DNA from: Naematelia aurantialba | Taxonomy: Eukaryota; Basidiomycota; Tremellomycetes; Tremellales; Naemateliaceae | Length of the DNA: 64,000 nt | Assembly (NCBI GenBank): GCA_021527695.1 | Contig: JAKFAO010000010.1 | Coordinates: forward strand, 558,001-622,000 | Direction: 5' to 3' | Shown: positions 50,452 to 60,340 of the stretch, one piece after another | How positions within the stretch are numbered: the first letter of the stretch is position 1 | How the letters are laid out: each line of letters begins with the position of its first letter | Position numbers and translations under genes: made by a program | The notes under the pieces: generated by a model | Database searches by the model: none | Seen by the model: only the letters and a program-made list of their open reading frames with translations | Told to the model about the DNA's origin: nothing

Positions 50452-52162
50452 CTAATGTCCGGCATGCGGCGAGCCAAAGCGGCCAAAGAGCATCTCTCCT
50501 GTCCCAGCACCGACGACGACTGACAGCACCCACCAGATGTTGAACGTCATGACGACCAGCCTGGGTGTTGTAAGCTCTTGGCCGTTCTTACCCGTGCACT
50601 CTAAGGGTGTGACGATGTGACGACGTGACGATGTGACGATGTGACGACATGGGGGGTACTAGTGTGGCGGTATGACAGTGTGACAGAGCGAATGTGTGAC
50701 GGTGTGAAGGTGTGAAGGTGTGAAGGTGTGACAGGGTGTTGCAAAGGTGTGATGTAAAGGTGTGATGCAAAGGTGAGACGGTGAGACGGTGAGGCGTGAG
50801 ACGGGACGCAGACGTACATGAGAAGGTAGTGGACGAGCGTCTGGAGCGCCTGCATCAGCCCTCGAGGGAGGTCGACGCCCAGCCGGAAAGGGCGAGACCA
50901 GCGACCGCGTCGCTCGTCCTCGTCGTCTCCATCCTGCAGACTCCGCTGCACCGCCCGCGGGAGATGCGCGTTGTAGTTCTTCTCGTTCTTCTCGTCGTTC
51001 TCTGCGTCACCGACATCGGTGTAGACGCCAGTCCCGACTTCGGCGTCGACTTTGCGGTCGCGGTCTGCTGCGGAAGAAGAGGACGAGGCAGGCTGGGACG
51101 AGTACGTCGGCGCTGCGACGGGGATGATGTCGAGGGAGCTTTGCGTCGACGTGCGCCGCACGTCGGCGGGCGGACCGTCGCGGTAGGACGCGGGTTGCCG
51201 GGCCACAGTGGCAGTGGCGGTGGTGATGGCAGACGAAGAGAAGGTGATGGGGCCGGAGGATTTGGGGATGGCAAGGCCAATTTGCCTAGAGGAGAGGTCA
51301 GCAAGTGTGGGCGAGAGAGACGGATATGGAATGGAGATGGAATTGGACTAAGATGCGTCCATAGATTGGGCAGGGAAGGTAAGAGGAGGTAGGGCGGTGG
51401 CGGCCGTGGCTAAGGGAAGGGGAGGTAACGCACCCTCGACGCCATGAGACATCGCATGCCCGGCGAAACGCAACGAGGTACCGCTCGAATATGGCGAGCA
51501 GAAACAGCGCGACGCAGACGCCGACGGTCGCACCGGCACTAGTTGGCATCCACGATGCGAACCACAGCACTGGGTGGTCAGCTCTCGTTGACGCATTGAC
51601 GACGGAGACGAGGACGACAATAGATCGTTGCCACTGTATCTTGGATATAGATTAAATTTGCAGGGAGGGTATGGCCATGGCCACGTCATGGTCGTAGTCA
51701 TGGCACGGTGGAGTGAGGAGACAAGGGCATCCAGTAACAGGGAAGGAGATGAGACGTACTGTCTGTGCCGATCGAGCCGTGAAAGTACATCTTCATGGTC
51801 GAGGACATGGCGCCGGTGGACGTCGCTGCGCAGCGTCAGCATGGTATTCAGGGCTGAAGAAGGGTGTTGGCGAGGACGGATGAGACGCAGTGAGAAGGTG
51901 GAAGATGGAATAAGCAGGGGAGAGGAAGAGAGGAGGAAGAGAGGAACAGAGGAGGAAGAGAGGAAGAGAGGAGGAAGAGAGGAGGAAGAGAGGAGGAAGA
52001 GAGGAGGAAGAGAGGAGGAAGAGAGGAGGAAGAGAGGGGACAGGAGTAGGGACGTAGATATAAGAGGGGAGAGGAGGCAGCAGAAGGGAGAGGATGGACA
52101 GAGCGGGCTGAGGACGCACCGTCGTCCATGCCGGACATGTCAGTATCGCGCGGGATGAACAT
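50452..52162 (-). CDS. CTR-family high-affinity copper transporter
   Basis: Trimeric plasma-membrane copper(I) importer. Exon 1 is 52120-52162 (MFIPRDTDMSGMDD), followed by a 294-nt intron; exon 2 is 51760-51825, and two further exons end at the stop near 50452. The protein is about 265 aa. The extracellular N-terminus carries Met motifs (MSGMDD, MSSTMKMYFHGSIGTD). Membrane span 1 lies in TSAGATVGVCVALFLLAIF. A long, Ser/charged cytosolic loop follows. Span 2 contains the copper-filter MxxxM motif (MLVVM), and span 3 contains GAGTG, the Gly-packing GxxxG motif. The end GRFGSPHAGH lacks an obvious terminal Cys pair. The promoter has an array of eight 8-nt repeats (see separate entry). Confidence 0.9.
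51905..52060 (+). repeat. Purine-rich GGAAGAGA microsatellite in CTR intron 1
   Basis: On the plus strand the sequence is an almost uninterrupted purine tract built from GAGGAAGAGAG units. On the sense strand of the CTR gene this is a very long polypyrimidine tract inside the first intron. Confidence 0.8.
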
Positions 52163-53030
52163 GGCGGCGGCGAGGGTGGTGGCGGCGGCGGCGACGGAGG
52201 AGGCGCCAAGGTATCGAGGTATCGAGGTATCAAGGTATCAAGGTATCGAGGTATCAAGGTATCAAAGTATCGAGCTAGGTCCCTGTCGGTCTCGAGTCTG
52301 CAGGACGAATCGTCGGCGTCGAATGTGATGTCTGCCAGCAGCCAGCTCAATGTTGATCCACAAACGAGAGTTCAAGCGTGTAGCGAAAGTGTAGTCTGTA
52401 GACTGTCGGTGATCAGTCAAGAGTCAAGAGTCCAGGTCAAGAGTCGAGAATGACGAAGAAGAGTCGAGGCGAGCACAAAGTAGAAGTAGAAGAGGGATGC
52501 ATGAGCTCATTGCCATTGCCTTCGTCCTCGTCGCCTGGGGCCAAAGGGCCAAAGGCCAAAGGCCAATGGCGAAGTATAGCCAGACAGGCTCGGGCCAATC
52601 AGGTGCGGTCCCAGACTTGTGGGTCAATAAAAGGTTAAACCACGTGCGAGTCCCTGAATTCCCAGTGCGGCTTTTCGAAATGGCTCACATCGCGTCGAGC
52701 AACGTGAGCTCGGGCGAGTGACACCTTGCAACAATGCGACACGAATACGAGTGACCAGCATGAACTAGCACACTGGTGTGCTCTGTTCCGGCAGACAGAG
52801 CAGCTGCATATGCATGACCTATGACCTATGATCTTTTCTCTACGTGCTCCCATCCGCTGACCTCGTGGGGCTCCTGGGCTCGGGGAAGGACCAGTCGGAA
52901 GGACGTGCGGGGAGACGTGGGAAGGACGTGGGAAGGACGGTGGGTGTATCGGAACGAGATCTCCTACGCCGTCGAGAGGCGTCGGCCCAGAGGCTACTCA
53001 AAACCAAGATCCGCCGTGCGCGACTTGAGG
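52163..53030. promoter_or_regulatory. Upstream region of the CTR gene
   Basis: 868 nt between the CTR start and the YSC84 stop. It holds the 8-mer array at 52209-52272, CAAGAGT-type repeats at 52417-52470, a double TGACCTA at 52813-52827 and a 37-nt duplication of the YSC84 tail at 52991-53027. No gene is visible. I could not pick out a convincing copper-responsive element by eye. Confidence 0.5.
52209..52272. repeat. Eight tandem copies of AGGTATCR upstream of the CTR gene
   Basis: Eight consecutive 8-nt units read AGGTATCG, AGGTATCG, AGGTATCA, AGGTATCA, AGGTATCG, AGGTATCA, AGGTATCA, AAGTATCG. The array lies 47-110 nt upstream of the CTR start codon, in the promoter or 5' leader. Confidence 0.85.
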
Positions 53031-53064
53031 CTACTCAAAACCCAGATCCGCCGTGCGCGACTTG
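52991..53064. repeat. 37-nt tandem duplication spanning the YSC84 stop codon
   Basis: Copy 1 (52991-53027) and copy 2 (53028-53064) are directly adjacent and differ at one base. Copy 2 contains the last codons and the stop (53031-53033) of YSC84 on the minus strand; copy 1 repeats the same tail, stop included, downstream. Confidence 0.88.
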
Positions 53065-55719
53065 AGTTCGCTCCTCCACACCCCGCCCTTGAGCTCCTTG
53101 GGCACAAACAAGACCTCTACGTACTTTTTCGGGAAGATCCCCACCTGGCCATCCGTCCCTCGGCCTCTCCACCACTCGCCCCCCTGTTCCCTGCTGACCA
53201 CATCTAAGACGCTCACCACCTGGCCTCGTTTGAACCCCAGATCCCCGGGGTCCGTGGCTGCAAAGTCGTACAGCGCAATAGCGCGGGCATACCCATCCGC
53301 CGTATCGTCCAGACCCTGCCGTAGGGGAATGGCCGACGGCGGCTTGTTCCGTGCCGATGGCGCGGGCAATGGCGAGTCCTCCCCTGCCCTAGCTGGCCCG
53401 ATATAGTCGTCGAACGGTTGGCGCTCTGGAACGTCGTCGCCGAATGGAGAGCGGGTCGTGGACGGAGGAGCATACGAGAATGGTCGATCGTTGACCCGGC
53501 TCGCACGGCTCCTGGTCGGTGTAGTGAGGCGGTTCGGGCTCCCGAACGCTGCGCCGGTACCACTTCCACTCGCAAAGCTTGATATCGTCTCGTGCGGGAC
53601 GTAGTCGTCGTCCTCGAGGATGTCGGCAAACGCTTTGGAACGCGATCCGCTTCGACTCCGGTTACCATTCAGTTTCGCCGCAGGCGCAGGCACGGTGGAG
53701 AGCCGGCCAAAGTCGGCTGCCAGGCCATTTCCGTTCGCCGACCACGACCCCAACAAGTCTTTGTCCTTGTCACCGTCTCCCGCAGAGTACTCGCCCAACA
53801 GGTCATCTCCCGTCCGCCTGATGGGTAGGCGCGGCTTTGCTACGATATCCGCCACGTCGTCGCTGAACGGTCCGCCTGACGCCGCATCAACCGGCCGTTT
53901 GGCATTTGAACCACTCCGTGACCGTGATCCGTACGCGGTCATCGGTCCATCCGAGTCCCATGTGAGACCCGCATTGTAGTTTTCAGAAGACGGGAGTGGG
54001 CCAGTGCGCCGGGGTGAGCTGGCACCCTTGGACGTTAATGGATTGAGACCGAACGAGCTCGACCGTTTGTAGCCGAGGCCAGGTCGGGGCGAGGACGTGG
54101 GGCTCGACTTGTCCTTGTCTGCCCCTCCCCCACCAAACAGACTTCCAGCTCGCCTCCGGCCCGTAGGTGTCGACGGCGCCGGCCCTGCAGGTCCAATCCC
54201 TCCTCCAAATGCATAAGCCCCTGATGCACTGTCGCTTCTCTTCCGGCCATTCGCTGCGCCGTCCTCGCTCTCGTCGTCCGATCCGACCCACTTCATACCC
54301 CGCATACCGTTGCTCGTACACCGCTCAATCTCCTCGATCAACACCTGCGCCCAGTCTGGGGGATCAAGGCCTCCACTCAGAATCTGCTTGACGGTAAGTG
54401 ACCCTCCGTAAGCTATGCGGTTGGCATCCTGCCGCTCGATGATGACTGAGCCTTCCACCGAAACACCGCCGAACAGGCCCTTAGTCTTGGAGTAAGAGTA
54501 CATGGCGGCCATCTGGCCCTTGGTGTTGAGCGTACCCGAGCCTTCGGCGTTGCGCCCGAGAGGGCCGACGGCGACCTGGAACATCAGCAAAACTCCAGCG
54601 CCCTTGACCAGTTTCGATCTGGCACTCGACGTACCGACATATTTCCACCGAGCGTGAGTGATCCGGCCGACATGAACGACGTCACCGCTGAGCGAGACTA
54701 CGCGGGTCAGCCTACCAACATAGGCTGCTCTGAGGGGACACGCCATGCTCCTGTTTGGAGGGGGGATGGGGGAACTCCTAGGGAACATACATTGAGGATG
54801 ATCAAGAAGTCTGTAACCTCTGCACCCGCCTGTCCGCCGAAACCAAAGCCTCCCAGTCCGATGGCGCTTGGCGCCGACCATGCTGCAGAAGGTCAGTTAT
54901 GTTTTGTACTAGGCCAGTGAGGTTATGTGCTGTATTAGCCAGTGAGGAACGGCCCTGCAGCAGAGATGTGGAGAGCGATTGCTGGGGTGAGGAGGAGAGT
55001 AGCAAGGTTCCGAAATAGGGAGCAGCGGAGTGAGGTGCGCAGATGGACAATTTTACTCACATCCATCCGGCAGACGGGCAATGACGACCCCGCTTCCCGC
55101 TCTTGCTGAAAAGAGGAAGCCCGCTTTGAACACCGTAAAGATCGCAAAGCCCGCCGCCTTCTCCAGGATGGAACGGGGAATGACCTTGTCGAGGCCGTTG
55201 TTGTGTGTATCGACGAAGGAGTGGAGGATTTTGGCTGCTTTACGGGTTTCTTCTTGGAGCCGCACTGTTGGTGTTTGGTACGCATAAGTTGAGTAAGGTG
55301 GGCACGAGGGTGGTCGATACGGGTTGAGTGACGAGCGCGAGTGGTAAGGGTTGGTAAGCGAGTGGTGGGCCGACACGGGTTGGTAAGCGAGAGGAGGTGG
55401 GTCGGCGCGGGTTGGGAACCGATAGGAGGTGGTGTATGAGTGACAAGACACAGGACACGCCGGCACAGGTGCAGTTGGACGCAGGGGTACGGGATGAGGT
55501 GGTGGAGCGCCGGGGAGCAGCGGGTTGGGGAGGCACAAGCGAAGCGGTACGGGAGGTACGGGCAGCCGAGTGAGGTCAAGATCGCGGTCGCGGTGCAGCG
55601 GTTCCCAAGAGCCAGTATTGCGCAGAGAGAGAGCAAGAGCAGAACGAAGTGGATCGCCGCGTCAGCTCGGCACGTGTGTAGAGAGAGGACGTACCAGGGA
55701 TAGGCGAGTTGATGGGCAT
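53031..55719 (-). CDS. YSC84: SYLF-SH3 protein, Ysc84/Lsb3-like
   Basis: Actin-patch protein with an N-terminal SYLF (lipid and actin binding) domain and a C-terminal SH3 domain, acting in endocytosis. Exon 1 is 55695-55719 (MPINSPIP), then a 430-nt intron; exons 55061-55264 and 54791-54882 follow, then further exons to the stop at 53031. The SYLF domain reads KAAKILHSFVDTHNNGLDKV, FAIFTVFKAGFLFSARAGSG, AIGLGGFGFGGQAGAEVTDF, VTSFMSAGSLTLGGNMSVAV and QMAAMYSYSKTKGLFGGVSV, ending near IAYGGSLTVKQIL. A long Ser/Pro/Asp-rich linker of about 300 residues follows. The SH3 domain is ARAIALYDFAATDPGDLGFK with EWWRGRGTDGQVGIFPKKYV. The last codons are part of a 37-nt duplication. Confidence 0.93.
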
Positions 55720-56442
55720 CTTGTCCCTTGTGCTGCTCTGCTCTGTCCCAGTCTCGGAGGGAATGCACACCACCAGTCAAGGACGAACACCTGAGCGCCA
55801 GGTCACAAAGCACAGCGCTATCGCACAGGATATCACAAAGCAGAGTACTGTCCAAGATTGCACAAGGGATAAAAAAGCAGCAGCGACGTTTCTGGTCGGA
55901 CAAGAGCGACGTCATGCTGGAGTAGGCATGCGGCGTACCGACTACGGAGATTGGGTCACCGTTTCGGCCTCGGCGTCTTCACAATGCCGTGTCTCGTCTT
56001 GTGTCAGCGGCGCGAGAGTGAGCGTCAGTTGCGCGGCCGTGGATGCTGCTGCCTCTTGTTGCCTCCTAGACAGCAGCGACAGAACGATGCCTCGTCCGCC
56101 TGGAACCAGCGCGCCGCTCCACGCCTCCTTTTGACTCTTGGTGACCGCTGATGTACAGCAGCAGCAGCAATACCTTTGCATGATCTGCGCCTAGCGGGGT
56201 TGTTGCTCAAGCAATGTGTGCTGAGGGGAAGACCGGCAGTAGCGGTTACACGCTGGAGGCGGCATGGCATACAGACATTATAACATGCATAGACTGGTCC
56301 CTGGTTCGAAGTACAACATCCTGTCTTACTGGCACCGCGGTTCCATGCCGCTGCCGCACCACAGATCCTGCTCCTGGTGTCCTGTCTTCGCATCGTGTAT
56401 AGGCGCCTCCCGCTCCGCAGTCTCCTAATTTTCATTCGATTT
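55720..56442. other. Intergenic region upstream of YSC84
   Basis: 723 nt between the YSC84 start and the stop of the CYSTM-like gene. No gene or structured RNA is supported. A GCTGCTGCC-rich patch and a CAGCAGCAGCAG run occur near 56035-56170. Confidence 0.45.
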
Positions 56443-57414
56443 TTAGAACAGACAAGCCCCGAGGTCGAAACATAGCAGAGCTCCACACAATGCCGCTACG
56501 ATCATCAGTCCTATGTCTGCTTGTTGGAAGATCTGCGAGTACAGGGGGAAACGAGAGGTGACGGATAGGGAACTAGAGGCTACAAGAACACTAGAGGTGA
56601 CAAGAGAAGGCCAGAAGTGGGAGAGCGGGAAGTCGCAAGTGGAGGAGGAAGCTACACGTCGGAGAGGAGGAATCTAGAATTGGAAGGAATAACAGGAAAC
56701 CCGACCCACCTAGACATCCCGTGCCAGCTCCTACGCCACCGCCTCCACCATAACCAGGTCGTTGTTGGACATAGATCGGCTGGCCGCCCTGCTGGTAGCC
56801 CGGCTGCTGGTACCCTTGTCCGTAGCCCATGGGTTGTTGGCCACTGTCTGTCAGCGCGCCGATCGAGTGTAGGTAAGGACGCGAATGGAGATGAGGACAG
56901 AAGATGGGAATAGAAGATGAGAATAGACAGATGAAACTTCGTGGCTCATACCAAAGACGAGCACAGGAGCGGGGAACATCAGGAGGGGAGAAGGAAAGTA
57001 TACGAGTATACGAGACAGGAAGAACAGCGCGAGGAAGAAGAGCACGAGGGAAGATCGCCAGACGCAAGGAGGGAAACCAAATCTACTCGACTCACTAGTA
57101 TCCCTGTTGCTGTTGGCGATTCTGGTCCCAGCCCTGTGGCATCTGCGCGACGGGGTACCACTTTCCGTCGCTGGCCTGGTACATCTGCTGGCCATTCTGG
57201 GTTTGCTGCGTGTTGTTAGCCACCTTCGCTACCCTCGACACTTGGCAGGCATCCGCGGCATCCCGCTATGACGAGACAGGCTAGAAAAAGGGAACGGTTG
57301 AAGAGATCCTCGATGGGAGGAGAGGAGCAGGAGCTAGGCAGAGATGGACGGGACTGCGGAGGAGCGAAGAGCGGGGAGCGTGGAGCGTACCTGGGGATAA
57401 GATGGCTTGCTCAT
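56443..57414 (-). CDS. Small Gln/Gly/Tyr-rich CYSTM-like membrane protein
   Basis: Short protein of about 115 aa in four exons. Exon 1 encodes MSKPSYPQ (57414 downwards). Exon 2 encodes QTQNGQQMYQASDGKWYPVA and GWDQNRQQQQG. Exon 3 encodes YGQQPMGYGQGYQQPGYQQG then RPGYGGGGGVGAGTGCL. The last exon encodes ADIGLMIVAALCGALLCFDL+GACLF before the stop at 56443. The layout, a Q/G/Y/P-rich N-terminus and a Cys-containing hydrophobic C-terminus ending in LF, is that of cysteine-rich tail-anchored (CYSTM) proteins linked to stress tolerance. It has fewer Cys than the consensus. The last acceptor (AAG) was chosen because it alone keeps the frame. Confidence 0.72.
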
Positions 57415-58569
57415 TCTTGGTATTGATGCAGGTCACGCAGGTCAAGTAGGCGTACGCGTGTGATTGTTAAGATCGATGAGAGTAGACTTGGAGCTCAAAG
57501 TAGTGTTGATGAAAGTATGGTAGAGCGGGATGGAATATGAGAAATCGACAAATACCGAGCTTCGCCGCCGGAGCATGCGAGGGTTTTCTATGTACAATCG
57601 GGTGGCGAAAATCACGGAAGATCAGTGTACCGCTTTTGGCCTGCGGGCATTTTGCAAGCTGCTTCTGCACAGCACAGGAGCGCACCCGGCCACCGCTGCT
57701 GGATGCCTCGGTGTTGGTCATACGATGGACACCGACTTGCATACGACATACCCACACGCATGCATATATAGGAGGAAGTGGCAACCGATGCAGATACATG
57801 CAATAGCGCGACTGGTCGTCAAGCAGTCATGCTCTCCACAAAGCCGCACCTGCTACTCAAGGCTGCCACAGCAGCTCGCGAATTCCAACGCGCCTTTGAT
57901 GCGTATCGGAGCTCGAGCTGTGGAAGACTGACGGGTTGTCCCAGGCAGACAGACCCGCCGGATACATGTCGCAGAGCCCAGGCCGGCTGTCTCGGCCGAT
58001 CTCGCCTCGATCCATTCCGTGTTGGGTGAAGGGGTAGGTGCAATCCCGTCAGAGACAGACCACGGGCCAACGAGCAACCACCAATGCAGAACAGTGCGTC
58101 GACTAGGTGGGTAGTAGCTTTAGGTAAGAGAAAGCCAGCGTTCTCGGGAATGCAGCACAAAAAGCCATGGTGGCAGTCTCGTGCCTGAGAGGAATGTGTG
58201 AGCGGAGATCGCCAGCGACGACCGGTTTGGTAGTGGGCTCAAGAGGGACAAAACACAATAGACACTGATTCTCAATTACTCTTTTGACCACCTATTCCAC
58301 GTAAAGTTGTCGTAGCACCTGCAATAAGACTCGCGTCTTGTAGCTCGGTTTGTCTTGCTACTCAGGTATCAACAAGACACACTCGTTGGGCATCACCTCG
58401 TCCGTCTCTCACGTGCCGGACTTCATTCATAAAACGTCGACTGTCGACTGTCAACGTCGACTGGCCCGACTCGCTCGACCATCTTCGTGAACAGCCCATC
58501 CTCATCTTCCCCATTTCCCACCGCCCTTTTCTCGCCCGCCTCACTGCCCATCGTTTCGGCCACTGCACG
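57415..58569. other. Divergent intergenic region, CYSTM-like gene / G-gamma gene
   Basis: 1155 nt between opposite start codons. A TATA-like string GCATATATAG lies at about 57763-57772. No open frame here is supported by splicing or similarity. The palindromic GTCGACTGTCGACTGTCAACGTCGAC cluster at 58436-58461 sits about 110 nt before the G-gamma start and may be promoter DNA. Confidence 0.45.
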
Positions 58570-59520
58570 ATGATCCCCTCGCGCCCACACAAACAGTCGA
58601 TGGCAGAGCTCAAACTGCGTCGACTCACCGAGCACAACCAGCGACTGCGGGAGGACTTGGCACGACCGCGCGTGCGTGTCTCGGAGGCTTCGAATAGGTG
58701 TGTCCTGTCGTTTGACTCGTCCGTCCACTGTCGTTCCTTCTTCCTCTGTCCTTCCTTCTTCCTCTGGCTTTCCCTCTTCCTCTGTCTTTCCTTCTTCCAT
58801 GGTGTTTCCTTTTTTCGACTATTCTTCCTCCTTCCTCCTTCCTCCTTCCTCTATCTGTCTATCTTCGTCTACCTGTCATCTTCCTTCCTTCTTCTGTCTA
58901 CCTTCTTCCTGCCCTCATAGCATCCTTCCTCCTTCAGTTGCCTGTTGATTCCGTTCTCCTGCATTCTTCCTCCGAGCCCGCCTCCAAGCGCCGTCATCCT
59001 CCTTGCCCTCGTCCTTATCCCTCTCCCTCCCCTCCCTTCCTCCCTCCCTCCCTCCCTCCCTCCCTCCCTCCCTCCCTCCCTCCCTCCCTCCCTTCCTCCC
59101 TCCCTCCCTCCCTCCCTCCCTTCCTCCCTCCCCACCTCCCTCCCTCCCTACCTCCCTCCCTCCTCTCACCGACACAGCTGGGAACCCTCGGCTGATCCGA
59201 GACACCCGACTGACCCCCGCAGTCTTATCAGATATTGCACGTCGACCAAAGACCCAATGGTGAGTCTTGCCTCCATCCCTCGCAGCCAGGATACCTGTGC
59301 CGTGCTTCCCAGCCTTGAAACTTGCCAGACGACTCATCTTTCCCATAATATACGGCGCCAGGCAAGGCGAGTGCTGATGTTCCAGCTGCCTAGCCTGTGG
59401 GGACCGGTGGGAAAAGGCGAAGACCCGTACTCGCCTGTCGAGGCGGGCTGCTGTCTCAGTACGTCGATATCCCACGTCTCCCAGTCACCAGAGCTGACTG
59501 ACGGATGTTCAGTCATGTGA
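58570..59520 (+). CDS. STE18: Heterotrimeric G-protein gamma subunit (Ste18/Gpg-type)
   Basis: Gamma subunit that pairs with G-beta and anchors it to membranes in pheromone and nutrient signalling. Four exons: 58570-58697, 59223-59259, 59386-59458 and 59513-59520, giving 81 aa. The N-terminal helix [20 protein letters not shown] forms the coiled coil with G-beta. It is followed by [13 protein letters not shown] and [20 protein letters not shown], characteristic of fungal G-gamma. The C-terminus is GCCLIM: Cys for palmitoylation and a CLIM CAAX box for prenylation, with Met last favouring farnesyl. The first intron (58698-59222) carries a long (CTCC)n tract. The last intron (54 nt) is in frame, and its retention yields a different CAAX box (see findings). 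Confidence 0.92.
59022..59164 (+). repeat. (CTCC)n microsatellite in G-gamma intron 1
   Basis: A nearly pure tetranucleotide array of about 140 nt, interrupted by a few TTCC, CACC and TACC units. The complementary strand is (GGAG)n with regular G-runs. Flanking intron DNA from 58735 is also strongly CT-rich (CTTCCT units). Confidence 0.9.
59459..59512 (+). other. Last intron of the G-gamma gene, in frame and stop-free
   Basis: Donor GTACGT, branch-point-like GCTGAC at about 59492-59497, acceptor TTCAG at 59512. The 54-nt length keeps the frame, so an unspliced message adds 18 residues ending DGCSVM before the same stop codon. Confidence 0.85.
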
Positions 59521-60340
59521 GACGAGACTGCCCGACTGCACGGACATTGTGTTGCGGCTTGATGACTTGGTTCTGCTGCATGGGACTGATTGGTTTTGCA
59601 CTGCGATTTGATACTTGGATCCTCGTTGCCTTGACTGACCCAGGAGAGGGCGGGGATACTTTCATGGTTGGATTTCATTGGATTTACAGGATTGGGTACT
59701 TTGGGTTGTTGGGCCCTTCTGCGCAATGCTGAGGTTGGCCCGACCGTTATGCATGTATGTACCATTGGGCTGCTTTTGATCTCCGGGAGCATTGGGCTGC
59801 TTTCGATCACGCGGAGCTCCGAGGGAAGTGGTTCTCAGGCGACGCTGCCGATCTCAGACGGTAAGGACGGTGCATCACATGCACCGAGACGAAGATACAG
59901 ATCGGCAGACAACGACGGTACATTACATCCCAGCAAGACTTGAATGAAGATCGCCAGACAACGGCGATGGTGTGTCTGGCGGTGCTCAATTCATACATGC
60001 CATACATGCCATACATGCCATACATGCCATACATGCCACATGCCACATGCCACATGCCACATGCCACATGCCAAGATCCATTATCCCATAAGTTGCGACG
60101 CGTCGTCTGGCGGTCTGACGGACTGTGCAAAGGTCATTAACCTAAGGCACGTCAGTGGGCCTTTTGTACGCCTCTCCCTCTCTCTGTCTTCGCCTCGCCA
60201 ACTGCACAAGTCTCTGTGAGACTACACTTCACGCCTCTCCTCACTCCGACTTGCTCACCCATCCTGCAGGCTTCTCCTCGCCACTCTTGCGCCATATCTG
60301 GCATACCCGGCGCCAAATCTGCATCCACCCTCTGACACTA
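59521..60340. other. Convergent spacer between the G-gamma gene and PRP18
   Basis: 820 nt between facing stops. It contains the CATACATGC/CACATGC minisatellite at 59992-60072. Short frames here have no recognisable domain. Confidence 0.45.
59992..60072. repeat. Compound minisatellite, CATACATGC then CACATGC units
   Basis: About five 9-nt CATACATGC units pass directly into about five 7-nt CACATGC units. The two share the ACATGC core. Confidence 0.88.

Noticed and set aside
56291..56312. tRNA T-loop-like string CTGGTTCGAAGT
   Set aside because: Flanking bases cannot form the acceptor, D or anticodon stems, and no polymerase III terminator follows closely.
58915..59475. Long open frames on both strands through the (CTCC)n tract
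   Set aside because: A repeat without stop codons opens all frames; the sequence lies in a G-gamma intron.
59992..60072. Possible CRISPR-like array
   Set aside because: Units are contiguous without spacers, the organism is a eukaryote, and the pattern is a simple minisatellite.
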